64,000 bases of DNA from Shewanella sp. KX20019 (GTDB taxonomy: Bacteria > Pseudomonadota > Gammaproteobacteria > Enterobacterales > Shewanellaceae): the NCBI RefSeq assembly GCF_016757755.1, contig NZ_CP068437.1, positions 3,782,001-3,846,000 of the forward strand. Reading direction: 5' to 3'. A program made the translations under genes and the position numbers. The notes below the pieces were generated by a model. That model was given only the letters and a program-made list of their open reading frames with translations. It did no database searches and was not told the DNA's origin. Shown here in pieces: positions 26,824-35,826 of the stretch. Every line of letters begins with the position of its first letter. Position 1 is the first letter of the stretch.

Positions 26824-27278
26824 CTTTACTCCCTTTATTATACCAATTCCACTAAATATATATTCAATTCAGAGCTCTCTCAGGGCTCTTCAATTTTAGG
26901 CGCATCGTTGAAGAAATGGTTATTCCCTTTGGAGACAATGCTGATATTACTCGTATTAATCTGCAGCTCGTCGAGTATATACCCATCCTACCTGAAGATG
27001 CAGAATTCAGTGGGAATTTAAGTAGGATGGCTATATCTGCTGAAAGCATACGGACACGTGCAAAATAGCAATATAGGGTTAATACTTAGATAATCGCTTT
27101 AATAAAATGTAAATGGTGCAAAAAAGTGATAACACGGTCACAAGTTCTCAAGATAAACGACTCAGGTCGTCTCCATAACCCTTATCATATGTGGTGCTGC
27201 GCCTTGCATTAGCCCCCTTGAATTAAGTAGAATGCGCGGCAGTTTGCCCAATCCTTACCCGTTAACAGAGAAGTTATT
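26824..27278. other. Spacer containing one copy of a dispersed repeat
   Basis: About 455 bases upstream of both the HDOD gene and trhP. It contains the repeat and hairpin at 26976-27036. Next to it, on the minus strand, is a short frame (26888 to about 26980) that looks weakly coding (SKGNNHFFNDAPKIEEP-stop). The rest holds the trhP promoter region. Confidence 0.45.
26976..27036. repeat. Dispersed intergenic repeat, copy 1, with hairpin ends
   Basis: The core tatatacccatcctacctg (26976-26995) and its continuation to 27014 match copies at 52000-52037 and 53448-53471. Here the left arm (26978-26991) also pairs with gtaggatggctata (27022-27035), 13 of 14 bases, making a stem with an approximately 30-base loop. 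Confidence 0.75.
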
Positions 27279-28655
27279 ATGTTTAAACCTGAACTACTGT
27301 CCCCAGCCGGAACCCTGAAGAATATGCGTTACGCCTTTGCCTATGGCGCTGATGCTGTTTATGCCGGCCAGCCAAGATACAGTCTTCGTGTACGTAATAA
27401 TGACTTTAAAATGGAAAATCTTGCGGCGGGGATTAAGGAAGCGCATAGCCTAAATAAAAAGCTATACGTGGTCAGTAACATTGCACCACATAACGCCAAG
27501 CTAAAAACCTATATCAGAGATATGGAGCCAGTTGTGGCGATGCAGCCTGATGCACTGATTATGTCAGATCCTGGGCTTATCATGATGGTGCGTGAGGCAT
27601 TTCCCGATCAAGTGGTGCATTTATCAGTACAAGCCAATGCCATTAACTGGGCATCGGTTAAATTCTGGGAGTCCCAAGGAATTAAACGCGTCATTCTTTC
27701 TCGTGAGCTTTCACTAGATGAAATTGAAGAGATCCGTCAACGCTGCCCAGATATCGAATTAGAAGTGTTTGTTCATGGCGCCTTATGCATGGCGTATTCA
27801 GGCCGCTGCTTGCTCTCCGGTTATATCAACAAGCGCGACCCTAACCAGGGAACTTGCACTAACTCTTGCCGTTGGAAATACGACGTTCATGAAGCTAAGC
27901 AAACAGAGACTGGCGATATCGTTGCAGTCAACCCTGATGTGCAAATTGAAACGCCAACCCTAGGAGCGGGCGCACCTTCTGACCAAGTGGTATTATTGCA
28001 AGAAGCCGGTAGACCTGGTGAATATATGCCAGCGTTCGAAGATGAACATGGTACCTATATCATGAACTCGAAAGATCTTCGTGCCATTCAGCATGTAGAC
28101 CGATTAACTAAAATGGGTGTTGATTCACTAAAAATTGAAGGCCGAACTAAGTCTTTCTATTATGTTGCCCGCACCGCTCAACTGTACCGCCAAGCGATTG
28201 AAGACGCCGCCTCAGGTAAAGACTTCGATAGAACCCTGATGCACAATTTGGAAGGGTTAGCACACCGAGGTTACACCGAAGGGTTTTTACGTCGTCACGT
28301 ACATGATGAGTACCAAAACTATGATTATGGCTATTCAATTAGCGATACTCAGCAGTTTGTTGGTGAATTTACCGGCGTACGTAATGATGCAGGACAAGCC
28401 GAGATTGATGTGAAGAACAAATTTAGTGTTGGTGACAGCGTTGAAATAATGACGCCACAGGGCAACTTAACCCTTAACATCGACTCACTCATTAATCGTA
28501 AAGGCGAGAGCGTTGAAGCCGGTCTAGGTTCAGGGCATTTTGTCTTTTTAGATGTTCCCGCGGGCGTAGCATTAGATAAAGCCGTATTGCTACGTAACCT
28601 GCCACAAGGGCAAGATACCCGTAATCCGCATAAAGCTAGCGACACTCCAGCTTAA
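27279..28655 (+). CDS. trhP: tRNA 5-hydroxyuridine synthesis protein TrhP (YegQ, peptidase U32 family)
   Basis: 458 aa and very close to E. coli YegQ throughout (MFKPELLSPAGTLKNMRYAF...). YegQ/TrhP makes 5-hydroxyuridine at tRNA position 34 from prephenate. The U32 signature and Fe-S cysteines are visible: 'EVFVHGALCMAYSGRCLLSG' (about 164-183) and 'NQGTCTNSCRWKY' (about 190-202). An AGAGAAG ribosome site precedes the ATG. A strong terminator follows. UbiU and UbiV in this window are from the same U32 family. Confidence 0.95.
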   Translation: MFKPELLSPAGTLKNMRYAFAYGADAVYAGQPRYSLRVRNNDFKMENLAAGIKEAHSLNKKLYVVSNIAPHNAKLKTYIRDMEPVVAMQPDALIMSDPGLIMMVREAFPDQVVHLSVQANAINWASVKFWESQGIKRVILSRELSLDEIEEIRQRCPDIELEVFVHGALCMAYSGRCLLSGYINKRDPNQGTCTNSCRWKYDVHEAKQTETGDIVAVNPDVQIETPTLGAGAPSDQVVLLQEAGRPGEYMPAFEDEHGTYIMNSKDLRAIQHVDRLTKMGVDSLKIEGRTKSFYYVARTAQLYRQAIEDAASGKDFDRTLMHNLEGLAHRGYTEGFLRRHVHDEYQNYDYGYSISDTQQFVGEFTGVRNDAGQAEIDVKNKFSVGDSVEIMTPQGNLTLNIDSLINRKGESVEAGLGSGHFVFLDVPAGVALDKAVLLRNLPQGQDTRNPHKASDTPA

Positions 28656-28665
28656 TCTAGCGTCA

Positions 28666-28699
28666 GAATAAGGCCTCTTAATGAGGCCTTATTCATTTT
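28666..28699 (+). terminator. Terminator of trhP
   Basis: Perfect 12-base arms (28666-28677 and 28683-28694), 5-base loop, followed by ATTTTT. Confidence 0.88.
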
Positions 28700-28705
28700 T
28701 CACCA

Positions 28706-29938
28706 CTAAAAAACGACCCTTGCTCTAACACCTAGCACCCAAGTGTCTTTCTCGGTAGAAATGGCTGGATTATCAATATATTGAATATTTGGCGTCAGTT
28801 GAAAGAACTCACCAAAACTCATATTGTAATAAAGCTCAGAGGTAAATTGCCTATCGTCAGTAACTCCGTAGGCCTTGCCCAAGTTTTCATTCACCTCACT
28901 AAAATTAATCGCAAAACCCAAGTTATTATTTTCATGGCCTAAACCAAAGTAACCTAGCCCTAAAGTGAGTGATTTGTCATACAAGGCCACATCGCCTTCA
29001 GATATACCACCGCGGATAAAAGGCATAATTTTCGGTGATATAAAGAAACTGGCAGAAAAGTTAACCCCTTGACCACTTTCACTTTGGGTCAAATTATGCT
29101 GCGTACCACCATCCATGTGCCATAGGGTAATATGCACATTGTCGGTATAAATATGCTCTTGTGACGCGGTCCAGCCAAGCTCAAATGTGGTAAATAGTTT
29201 GTGGTCATTAAATAGAGTATCAAAGCCATCACTTGGCTTATCTGAGCGCCCTTTAGCATCTGCGGCCCCCACAATAATATAAAAATTGTCATCAAGCATA
29301 TGACCAACAGCAAGCCCCAAAACACCATCATCAGGCAAACCAATCGCTCCAGCGCCAGTGCTAAAGGCTAAATTGGTAAACCCGGTCCATGGGCTAGCTA
29401 AAGCATAGGTATCAACATAGTCGGATGTATCTAAGTAACCAGCCATTAACGCGGTCTTGCCTTTATTAAATTGCTGCTTCCAATAAAGGTTTGTTAATCG
29501 CCCACCCTGATTGCTGTATGCAGGGCCGATCATGCCGATATAACCGAGCCCAGGCTCAATAAATGAATAAGCTTTGGGCGCAGTATCCGTATAACCATGG
29601 CGATGTTCCACTTTCCATACCAATCCGCCAACATTACCACTTTCTAGACCGACCAGATCCCACGCACCGTAGAAACGTACCACGCCAGCTATAGAGTTAT
29701 CATCTCCGCCCTCAGTAGGTGAACTTGCCGAGAGACCAAGCACCTGATAGTCGACACCAAAAGTAAGGTTATGATCACTGGCTAAGTTTTCACGCCAAGA
29801 CTCTTTTTTACGGCTGTTATCTTTTATTGTGTTATCAACGGTATTTGGGCTACCAAAGCTGGTTGTTGCAATACTTTTAGAGCTAAGAATGAGTCCACTA
29901 AGACCTAGCACGAGGCAAGCCAATCGCATCATATTCAT
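28706..29938 (-). CDS. Outer-membrane carbohydrate porin, OprB-like
   Basis: 410 aa from the ATG at 29938 (AAGGGTG ribosome site; frame open further upstream). Signal peptide, then a barrel-type alternation of aromatic and polar residues with a C-terminal Phe (RARVVF), typical of outer-membrane porins. The 'DHNLTFGVDYQVLGLSASSP' and 'GYLDTSDYVDTYALASPW' regions resemble OprB-family carbohydrate-selective porins. It follows the DUF3299 gene with a 48-base gap and probably shares its operon. Confidence 0.75.
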   Translation of the reverse strand: MNMMRLACLVLGLSGLILSSKSIATTSFGSPNTVDNTIKDNSRKKESWRENLASDHNLTFGVDYQVLGLSASSPTEGGDDNSIAGVVRFYGAWDLVGLESGNVGGLVWKVEHRHGYTDTAPKAYSFIEPGLGYIGMIGPAYSNQGGRLTNLYWKQQFNKGKTALMAGYLDTSDYVDTYALASPWTGFTNLAFSTGAGAIGLPDDGVLGLAVGHMLDDNFYIIVGAADAKGRSDKPSDGFDTLFNDHKLFTTFELGWTASQEHIYTDNVHITLWHMDGGTQHNLTQSESGQGVNFSASFFISPKIMPFIRGGISEGDVALYDKSLTLGLGYFGLGHENNNLGFAINFSEVNENLGKAYGVTDDRQFTSELYYNMSFGEFFQLTPNIQYIDNPAISTEKDTWVLGVRARVVF

Positions 29939-29986
29939 ACTGTTCACCCTTATCTTAACGTCTTCAATTCCATTGAATTTAATCAA

Positions 29987-30670
29987 TTAATGGTTGTGGT
30001 CTTCATTCATGTGAACATGAGCAGGCATCGTCGCAGAGGTTGCATCCCTGTAGTATTTTTCAATCACTGTCGCTTCCATGGCGTAGCCCATTGTGATGTT
30101 CATCTTGCCATCAACAAGTTGCACTAACTCCGTTTTTTTATCGGCTTTAATCACCCCTCTAACCGTCACAGGAAACTGCACACTCTCAACTTCAAAACCG
30201 GCTGGATAACTGAGCTTTATGATCTGATTAGCCGCTGGCGGAGGCATATGAATACAAGCTCCAGCATATGGCAGTAGCAGAAACTCTGTGGCTTTAACGC
30301 CGTTAAATTTCGTCGGTACCACAAAGCCTGACATACTGACACTTCTACCATCAAGGTCGGTATTTAAGTTCTCAGCTTTACGCTGAGCTTGCGACATATA
30401 GCGTGCTCTAGCATCAATGGCTGCATCAACATCCACCCCTTGCTCAGTTAGGGACTCACGCGCTGCCTGCGCTGTTGTCGAGGCTGTATTACTGCGACGA
30501 CTTTGGTATTGGATAACCGTTGCCAGTAGGTGCTTTTGACTTTCAGTTACTGGTGGTAATGCTACCTGCTGCTCATTTATCGCTGGTGCTAATACCTGCC
30601 AATCTAAGGTTTCAGTTTCGGCCGATAGGGGAAAAGGCAGTATCAAAGTTAACAACATAAATTTATTCAT
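29987..30670 (-). CDS. DUF3299-type periplasmic protein
   Basis: 227 aa with a short signal peptide (cut after 'PLSA'). The C-terminal half carries the DUF3299 hallmark 'GFVVPTKFNG...TEFLLLPYAGACIHMPPPAANQII', with a conserved Cys-His pair. The tail is His-rich (HVHMNEDHNH), suggesting metal binding. Biochemical role unknown. It lies directly upstream of the porin. Confidence 0.75.
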   Translation of the reverse strand: MNKFMLLTLILPFPLSAETETLDWQVLAPAINEQQVALPPVTESQKHLLATVIQYQSRRSNTASTTAQAARESLTEQGVDVDAAIDARARYMSQAQRKAENLNTDLDGRSVSMSGFVVPTKFNGVKATEFLLLPYAGACIHMPPPAANQIIKLSYPAGFEVESVQFPVTVRGVIKADKKTELVQLVDGKMNITMGYAMEATVIEKYYRDATSATMPAHVHMNEDHNH

Positions 30671-30729
30671 ATTTCTCTCTTAAAAAAGGCAAGTACTAGT
30701 ACTTGCCTTTGATACAAAGATAAAGCTTA

Positions 30730-32109
30730 TTACAGAGTATTTTTGTAAATCATACCGTCCTTCATAATGACTTTCATCGTGTCAATACCATCGCGCTTTG
30801 GTGCGTCAAACCATTTCTCATTGGCACCTATCACAGTAAGATCTTGTAGTGGATTACCATCGACTAACAGAAGATCTGCATATGCTCCCTCTTCAACGAC
30901 TCCTAGCTTACCCTCGTAATAGGGATCGAGAACCTCTCCCGAAAGCTTAACTATTTCACCATTAACCGATGTCATCGATAATAAGGTGTAGTGGTTGCCG
31001 AAGAACTTTCCACTCAAATAAATCGAGTGATCAGACTGTTGCTCACAAGCCGCTACCCCCCCGACACAATCCACATGGAAACCGAGTTTAGGCTGATACT
31101 TATTGACATTATCAATATAATGACCAAACGCTGCTTGGGCAGTTTTAGCTTTCCTCGCTGAAGCAGGGTTTGAGTTAATCGCCTCGATTTGCCCCAAATA
31201 AGGTGAAAATGCAGTCATATTTGTCGTCATGTAAGCATCGTTCTTCTTCATCGCTTTATAGACATCCTTATCAAACATAAACGCATGCTCTAGTGTTTTC
31301 ACACCCGCTTCTAAGTTACGTAACAGCGAAACTTTACTGTAAGCATGAGACATGGCATAAGAGCCATAAGCATCAGCAACCTCTACAGCAGCTTTGAGTT
31401 CCTCTAGCGAATAAGCATTAAGCTGCCAAGGGTCAAATGAAGATGCAACACCACCACTAGACATTAACTTGATTTGTGTAGCTCCCTGCATGTAATTCTG
31501 TCGAGCACAGGCTTTAATGTCACCAATACTGTCAGCGGTGCAGCTCATACCTAATCGACCGCCCGAAGAGTTATGGCCGTAAAAAGTTTCGCTAGGAGTG
31601 GTAAAATTACGAAAATCAGCATGTGAACCTGTTGGACCGATAAATGCCCCGGATGGGTAAATTCGTGGGCCAATTAACTCGCCACTGTCGATAGTTTTTT
31701 TCAGCCCAGCGCCCATACCACCAGCATCACGCCATGTGGTAAAACCCGACATCAAAGCCGATCGTGCGCGCGCAGCAGAGCGCGCAGCTAACTCCTCCCA
31801 ATTGCGGTTATTCTCAATGTCAGGCAGGGAGTTACCATTCATCTGCAAGTGACCATGCCCTTCGATTAACCCAGGCATTAACGTCATCCCCTTACCATCA
31901 ATCACAGTCGCACTTTGCGCCGAAATAGTATCAGCTGAAATTTGAGCGATTTTGTTATCCACCACTAATACTTGGTATTTCTCAAGAAGTTTATCCTGCT
32001 TACCGTCAAACACATTTACATTGGTAAACAGTGTTGAAGCAGCTGTGGCAGAAAAAGCTATTGCACTGGACAAAGCAATTGCTGACAGTTTTAGAGACCC
32101 ATATTTCAT
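30730..32109 (-). CDS. Secreted amidohydrolase (imidazolonepropionase-like metal hydrolase)
   Basis: 459 aa from the ATG at 32109 (AAGGTG ribosome site at good spacing; a second ATG is just before it, and the frame runs open to 32265). Signal peptide 'LSSAIAFSATAAS', then an amidohydrolase TIM barrel: metal site EGHGHLQ, the 'ATQIKLMSSGG' segment with the probable metal-bridging Lys, His in 'AMSHAYS' and 'TLEHAF', and the C-terminal 'EEGAYADLLLVDGNPLQD'. Such secreted enzymes often cleave peptide or Xaa-Pro-type amides; the substrate here is unknown. Confidence 0.82.
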   Translation of the reverse strand: MKYGSLKLSAIALSSAIAFSATAASTLFTNVNVFDGKQDKLLEKYQVLVVDNKIAQISADTISAQSATVIDGKGMTLMPGLIEGHGHLQMNGNSLPDIENNRNWEELAARSAARARSALMSGFTTWRDAGGMGAGLKKTIDSGELIGPRIYPSGAFIGPTGSHADFRNFTTPSETFYGHNSSGGRLGMSCTADSIGDIKACARQNYMQGATQIKLMSSGGVASSFDPWQLNAYSLEELKAAVEVADAYGSYAMSHAYSKVSLLRNLEAGVKTLEHAFMFDKDVYKAMKKNDAYMTTNMTAFSPYLGQIEAINSNPASARKAKTAQAAFGHYIDNVNKYQPKLGFHVDCVGGVAACEQQSDHSIYLSGKFFGNHYTLLSMTSVNGEIVKLSGEVLDPYYEGKLGVVEEGAYADLLLVDGNPLQDLTVIGANEKWFDAPKRDGIDTMKVIMKDGMIYKNTL

Positions 32110-32318
32110 CATTGACACCTTAATAGTCCGTGCGCAGTGGAGCTCACCTCGCGTAACATTCCATACTAAATAAGCGTTACAAAGCCGACAAAAAACACCC
32201 CATCTATAAAGGGTTGTCATTAAGTCTACACTTAATAAGTTAGTCCGAATAATGCCATGCTGCAAGGCTAAGAAGTTGCCATTTGATGACAGTGGTAATG
32301 TGCGAAACTAAGTGAAAG

Positions 32319-32490
32319 TCAATCTGAAGTGAGACGGTATTGAGGTGGCGTCATCTTCACCTGACGCTTAAAGTCTCGAGGGAAATGGGCCGTTTGGGAG
32401 AATGCAATTACAATGAAGGACCTTTTAACAGTTCAAGAGTCTGTTCTAATACCTTCATTTTGACCTGCTCACAGTAAACAGCATTTTCAC
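32319..32490 (-). pseudogene. Remnant of an AraC-family regulator C-terminus
   Basis: The minus-strand frame ending at the TGA 32319-32321 encodes AFSQTAHFPRDFKRQ and MTPPQYRLTSD, a clear match to the end of AraC-type DNA-binding domains (GFSxxSHFxRxFKxxxGMTPxxYR). Upstream, a different frame encodes MKVLEQTLELLKGPSL before a stop, fitting the preceding helix. The two parts are joined only by frameshift and short loss, and no complete gene exists, so this is a decayed regulator. Its former target cannot be told; the adjacent amidohydrolase is a candidate. Confidence 0.5.
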
Positions 32491-32940
32491 TCGATAATCG
32501 ACGCTAAACAGTCCTAACATTCCCCCTTAGAGTTTCTAGCAGCGATCTCTTATTACTGTTTCCCCCTAGACACATATGGTTTAGTGCAAATCTAAGGAAT
32601 CAATAATGCATATAATTTTGAATCAAAAACGTATTGAGTATGGCGAAACTGTACTGGAAAACGCATTGGAGCATAGGACAATGAATCCTCGATTAAAGCT
32701 TTTATAGTTCGCTCATAAATCCCACAGCATATAGCGCGACTATCGTCGGTCTCATATTCACTTTTTCAGCTACAAACCACTGGCCGCTTGTGTGGCCAGT
32801 TGGGCACAAAAATGTTTTAATCGCGTCGCATAGTTAGAAGCCATAGTACAGCGAGAGCGATATGGTATAATTAACGGCTGCGCGGCACTAATACGGCGCT
32901 AACAACAATTTGACACGTATAAAATAGGCACTACCAATCA
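32491..32940. other. Spacer with a possible 33-codon ORF
   Basis: Contains the small ORF listed at 32606-32707 and then an AT-rich region before yfhL. No other gene or clear RNA is seen. Confidence 0.4.
32606..32707 (+). CDS. Possible 33-aa small protein
   Basis: An ATG 7 bases after an AAGGA ribosome site opens a 33-codon frame ending in TAG. The product is Leu- and Glu-rich with no signal or membrane segment (MHIILNQKRIEYGETV...). The strong ribosome site is the main support. It could equally be the start of a truncated gene, as it lies beside the AraC remnant. Confidence 0.3.
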   Translation: MHIILNQKRIEYGETVLENALEHRTMNPRLKLL

Positions 32941-33195
32941 ATGGCATTATTAATCGACGATAGCTGCATTAACTGCGACATGTGTGAACCAGAATGTCCC
33001 AACGAGGCGATCACCATGGGCGAAGAGATCTATGAGATTGAGCCGCTGCTTTGCACTGAATGCAAAGGTCACTATGATAAACCCACCTGTATTTCGGTCT
33101 GTCCTATTGATTGCATTGCCGTTGACCCGGACAACAAAGAGTCAGATGATGAGCTGTTAGTGAAATACCAGATCATTACAGGTAAAGCGGTTTGA
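32941..33195 (+). CDS. yfhL: YfhL-type 2[4Fe-4S] ferredoxin
   Basis: 84 aa, nearly identical in layout to E. coli YfhL (MALLI...CINCDMCEPECPNEAI). The first cluster motif is CINCDMCEPECP (9-20) and the second CTECKGHYDKPTCISVCP (38-55), with the longer loop typical of Allochromatium-type ferredoxins. Cytoplasmic electron carrier; YfhL has been linked to tRNA hydroxylation reactions, but this is not shown here. Monocistronic, with a strong bidirectional terminator. Confidence 0.95.
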   Translation: MALLIDDSCINCDMCEPECPNEAITMGEEIYEIEPLLCTECKGHYDKPTCISVCPIDCIAVDPDNKESDDELLVKYQIITGKAV

Positions 33196-33233
33196 TCACA
33201 GGCGAGGTAATAACAGCGTCAGTATTTGATTCA

Positions 33234-33261
33234 AAAAAAGGTGCTTAACAGCACCTTTTTT
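33234..33261. terminator. Bidirectional terminator between yfhL and ubiT
   Basis: AAAAAAGGTGCT (33234-33245) pairs with AGCACCTTTTTT (33250-33261) around a 4-base loop. It serves both converging genes. Confidence 0.9.
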
Positions 33262-33286
33262 ATGTCTCTTAGTATTAGCATTACCG

Positions 33287-33799
33287 CTAAACCAATTGTG
33301 GCTCTGCTTTTCTCTGCAAAGCTTGCAGCGCTTCCGCAAGCTTGGTAACTGCAGTGCTAATCGCCGTAGGCATTGCATCAAACTCAACACTAAGCAATAG
33401 GTTTTTCACCTCAAGCCCAAGTTCTGTATCACCTTCAATACTAAGTTTGCGTTGGAAGAACAATGTATCAGGATCTTCTTTCGCTGCTACGATTAGCAAC
33501 AGTGCTTTAGAGTTACTCTTAAAAGTCACTTCAGCACTTTGCAAAGGACGTACCTGCCAATGACCGTTGTAGCTCACCTCAAACGTTAAGCCTAAGTCTT
33601 CAATATTGATTGCAACCCAGCGTTCCAGCAGAAAGTCTAGCTCCTCATCCCTCGCCTGCTCCGCAAGCATCAAGCCCAAAATACGTTTTAACAAGTCAGC
33701 TTTAAGCGAAAATGGAATAAGCGCTAAAGGCTGCGACAGAGCCTTAGGGGCAATACGCAGAATCTTTTCGGCCAAATTATTAGGAAGTAAACCTTGCAT
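33287..33799 (-). CDS. ubiT: UbiT, SCP2-type lipid-binding accessory factor for anaerobic ubiquinone synthesis
   Basis: 170 aa. SCP2 (sterol carrier) fold over most of the length; residues about 20-130 include 'PQ/PFSLKADLLKRILGLMLAEQA' and the beta-rich 'LTFEVSYNGHWQVRP'. UbiT binds isoprenoid intermediates and supports oxygen-independent ubiquinone synthesis with UbiU and UbiV, which are divergently encoded next door. That context makes the assignment firm. A GGAG ribosome site precedes the ATG. Confidence 0.9.
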   Translation of the reverse strand: MQGLLPNNLAEKILRIAPKALSQPLALIPFSLKADLLKRILGLMLAEQARDEELDFLLERWVAINIEDLGLTFEVSYNGHWQVRPLQSAEVTFKSNSKALLLIVAAKEDPDTLFFQRKLSIEGDTELGLEVKNLLLSVEFDAMPTAISTAVTKLAEALQALQRKAEPQLV

Positions 33800-33861
33800 T
33801 TAGAAATGCTCCAGCATTGATACAAAGAAACTGATCTTACCTAGATTTTATGATCTAAAAC

Positions 33862-33875
33862 CTGTTTTACATCAA
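33862..33875. promoter_or_regulatory. FNR-like (EtrA-like) site between ubiT and ubiU
   Basis: CTGTT-TTAC-ATCAA matches 8 of 10 positions of the FNR box TTGAT-N4-ATCAA, with a perfect right half. It sits in the divergent region between ubiT and ubiUV, whose products are used without oxygen; FNR control of these genes is known in E. coli. Confidence 0.5.
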
Positions 33876-33932
33876 AAATATGATCTTCATTCCACTTTAA
33901 ACTCCTTTTTCCCTATTAATGGAGCCGAACAT

Positions 33933-34934
33933 ATGGAACTGCTGTGCCCCGCGGGTAACCTCGCATCATTAAAAATCGCCCTCAATGCAGGCGCCGATGC
34001 GGTTTACCTAGGATTAAAAGATGATACCAATGCCCGTTCATTTGCAGGACTGAACTTTACGCCTAAAAAACTGCAACAGGCCGTTGAGTATACCAAGAGA
34101 TGTGGCAAAAAAGTGTTCTTAACCATCAATACGTTCCCAAAACCTGGTGAAGAGAGCCGTTGGTACCAAGCCATTGATTTAGCTGCAGCCACTGGCGTTG
34201 ACGCACTAATCATGGCCGATATTTCCCTATTAGATTATGCCCACAGCCGTTACCCACATCTGCCGCTGCACCTATCAGTGCAAGCCAGTGCTACCAACCT
34301 TGGCGCGCTTACCCTTTATAAAGAAGCCTTTAATATCGAACGCGCAGTATTACCACGCGTATTGTCGATGAAGCAGGTCCGAGATCTGTCTAAAGTCACT
34401 CCGGTTGATCTGGAGGTTTTTGCTTTCGGCAGTTTATGCATTATGGCCGAAGGTCGCTGCCATCTATCGTCTTACGTGACAGGGCAGTCACCTAACACTG
34501 GTGGCTCATGCTCACCGGCGAAACATGTACGTTGGCAAGAGGATGGCGGCAGTCGCCTCACTTGGCTAAACGATGTGCTTATTGATAAGTCTGGTGTCGA
34601 TGAACAGATGGGCTACCCCGTAGTATGTAAAGGCCGCTACACCACCGATGAGAATAGCAACGCCAGCCATATACTTGAGGCGCCGACCAGTTTAAACACT
34701 TTAAGCTTATTGCCTGAGCTTGCCAAAGCGAATGTCGTATCACTAAAAATTGAGGGACGTCAGCGCAGTCCAGCTTATGTCGAACAAGTGACGCGCGTAT
34801 GGCGCACCGCAATCGATAGCTATCTCTCCTCGCCAGAGAAGTACCAAACACAGCAGGAGTGGAATGCAGCCTTGGCAAAAGTGTCAGAAGGCCAAACCAC
34901 CACACTCGGCGCATACGAACGAACCTGGCAATAG
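33933..34934 (+). CDS. ubiU: UbiU, oxygen-independent ubiquinone hydroxylation protein (U32 family)
   Basis: 333 aa. Acts with UbiV as a 4Fe-4S heterodimer that hydroxylates ubiquinone precursors without O2. Visible features are the N-terminal 'LLCPAGNLASLKIALNAGADAVYLG' and the cysteines of the cluster in 'GSLCIMAEGRCHLSS', 'GGSCSPAKHVRW' and 'PVVCKGRY'. The end overlaps the region upstream of ubiV only if the longer ubiV frame is used. An operon with ubiV is certain by spacing (28 bases). Confidence 0.94.
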   Translation: MELLCPAGNLASLKIALNAGADAVYLGLKDDTNARSFAGLNFTPKKLQQAVEYTKRCGKKVFLTINTFPKPGEESRWYQAIDLAAATGVDALIMADISLLDYAHSRYPHLPLHLSVQASATNLGALTLYKEAFNIERAVLPRVLSMKQVRDLSKVTPVDLEVFAFGSLCIMAEGRCHLSSYVTGQSPNTGGSCSPAKHVRWQEDGGSRLTWLNDVLIDKSGVDEQMGYPVVCKGRYTTDENSNASHILEAPTSLNTLSLLPELAKANVVSLKIEGRQRSPAYVEQVTRVWRTAIDSYLSSPEKYQTQQEWNAALAKVSEGQTTTLGAYERTWQ

Positions 34935-34962
34935 GCCATTTGCTTATCAACAAGGAAAGGCA

Positions 34963-35826
34963 ATGAAAACATCTCTAGGGCCATTACAGTATTGCTGGTC
35001 AAAAGAAAAAGTAACTCAGTTTTATCAGCAAGTGGCTGAAAGTAGTATTCCCGTGGTCTATCTTGGCGAAACGGTTTGCAGTAGAAGGCGACAGGTCAAG
35101 TTTGCTGATTATCTAGCGCTAGCGCATATGCTACGAGAGTCGGGCAAAGAAGTTATATTATCGACCTTAGCGCTATTAGAGGCGCCATCTGAATATACCG
35201 AGCTTAAGAAGCAGGTTAATAATGGCGAATTTATTATTGAAGCAAATGATATTGGCGCCGTGCAAGCCGCCAAGGAGATTGGGCTGCCATTTGTTTGTGG
35301 GCCAACCATCAATAACTACAACTTAGCAACGCTGAAAAAACTCCACCAGTGGGGTATGCAACGCTTTGTGATGCCTATTGAATTGTCAAAATCTTGGTTA
35401 ACAAGTGTTATTGAAGCCGAAAAGACGGCAACGGGTGCGCCGTTGCCGTTTGAGATTGAGGTGTTAGGCCATGGTTATTTGCCACTCGCTCATTCAGCTC
35501 GATGCTTTACCGCCAAGCAGCAGAACTTACCCAAAGATAACTGCCAAACCGTTTGCTTGTCACATTCCAAAGGATTACTGGCGCAGACGCAAGATCAACA
35601 GCCGTTATTGAGAATCAACGGTATTCAAACGCAATCAGCGAGTCAGATAGATCTATCCAGCGAAATAGCACAGATGAAGCAGATGGGAGTGAATTACTTT
35701 AGAGTTTCACCCAGTAGCTTAAAAAGTGTTGAGCTGGCCGAGAATATCTTAACCAGCAAACCAGAAAGTGAGCCACTAACCTGTAATGGATATTGGCACC
35801 AAACCGCTGGTCTAGTGCAGTTATAA
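34963..35826 (+). CDS. ubiV: UbiV, partner of UbiU
   Basis: 287 aa from the ATG at 34963 (AAGGAAAGG ribosome site; the frame is open from 34864 inside ubiU). U32-family fold; cluster cysteines in 'GETVCSRRR' and in 'SARCFTAKQQNLPKDNCQTVC' are intact. Works with UbiU in anaerobic ubiquinone synthesis. Its TAA is directly followed, without any spacer, by the stop of the converging gene at 35827. Confidence 0.93.
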   Translation: MKTSLGPLQYCWSKEKVTQFYQQVAESSIPVVYLGETVCSRRRQVKFADYLALAHMLRESGKEVILSTLALLEAPSEYTELKKQVNNGEFIIEANDIGAVQAAKEIGLPFVCGPTINNYNLATLKKLHQWGMQRFVMPIELSKSWLTSVIEAEKTATGAPLPFEIEVLGHGYLPLAHSARCFTAKQQNLPKDNCQTVCLSHSKGLLAQTQDQQPLLRINGIQTQSASQIDLSSEIAQMKQMGVNYFRVSPSSLKSVELAENILTSKPESEPLTCNGYWHQTAGLVQL

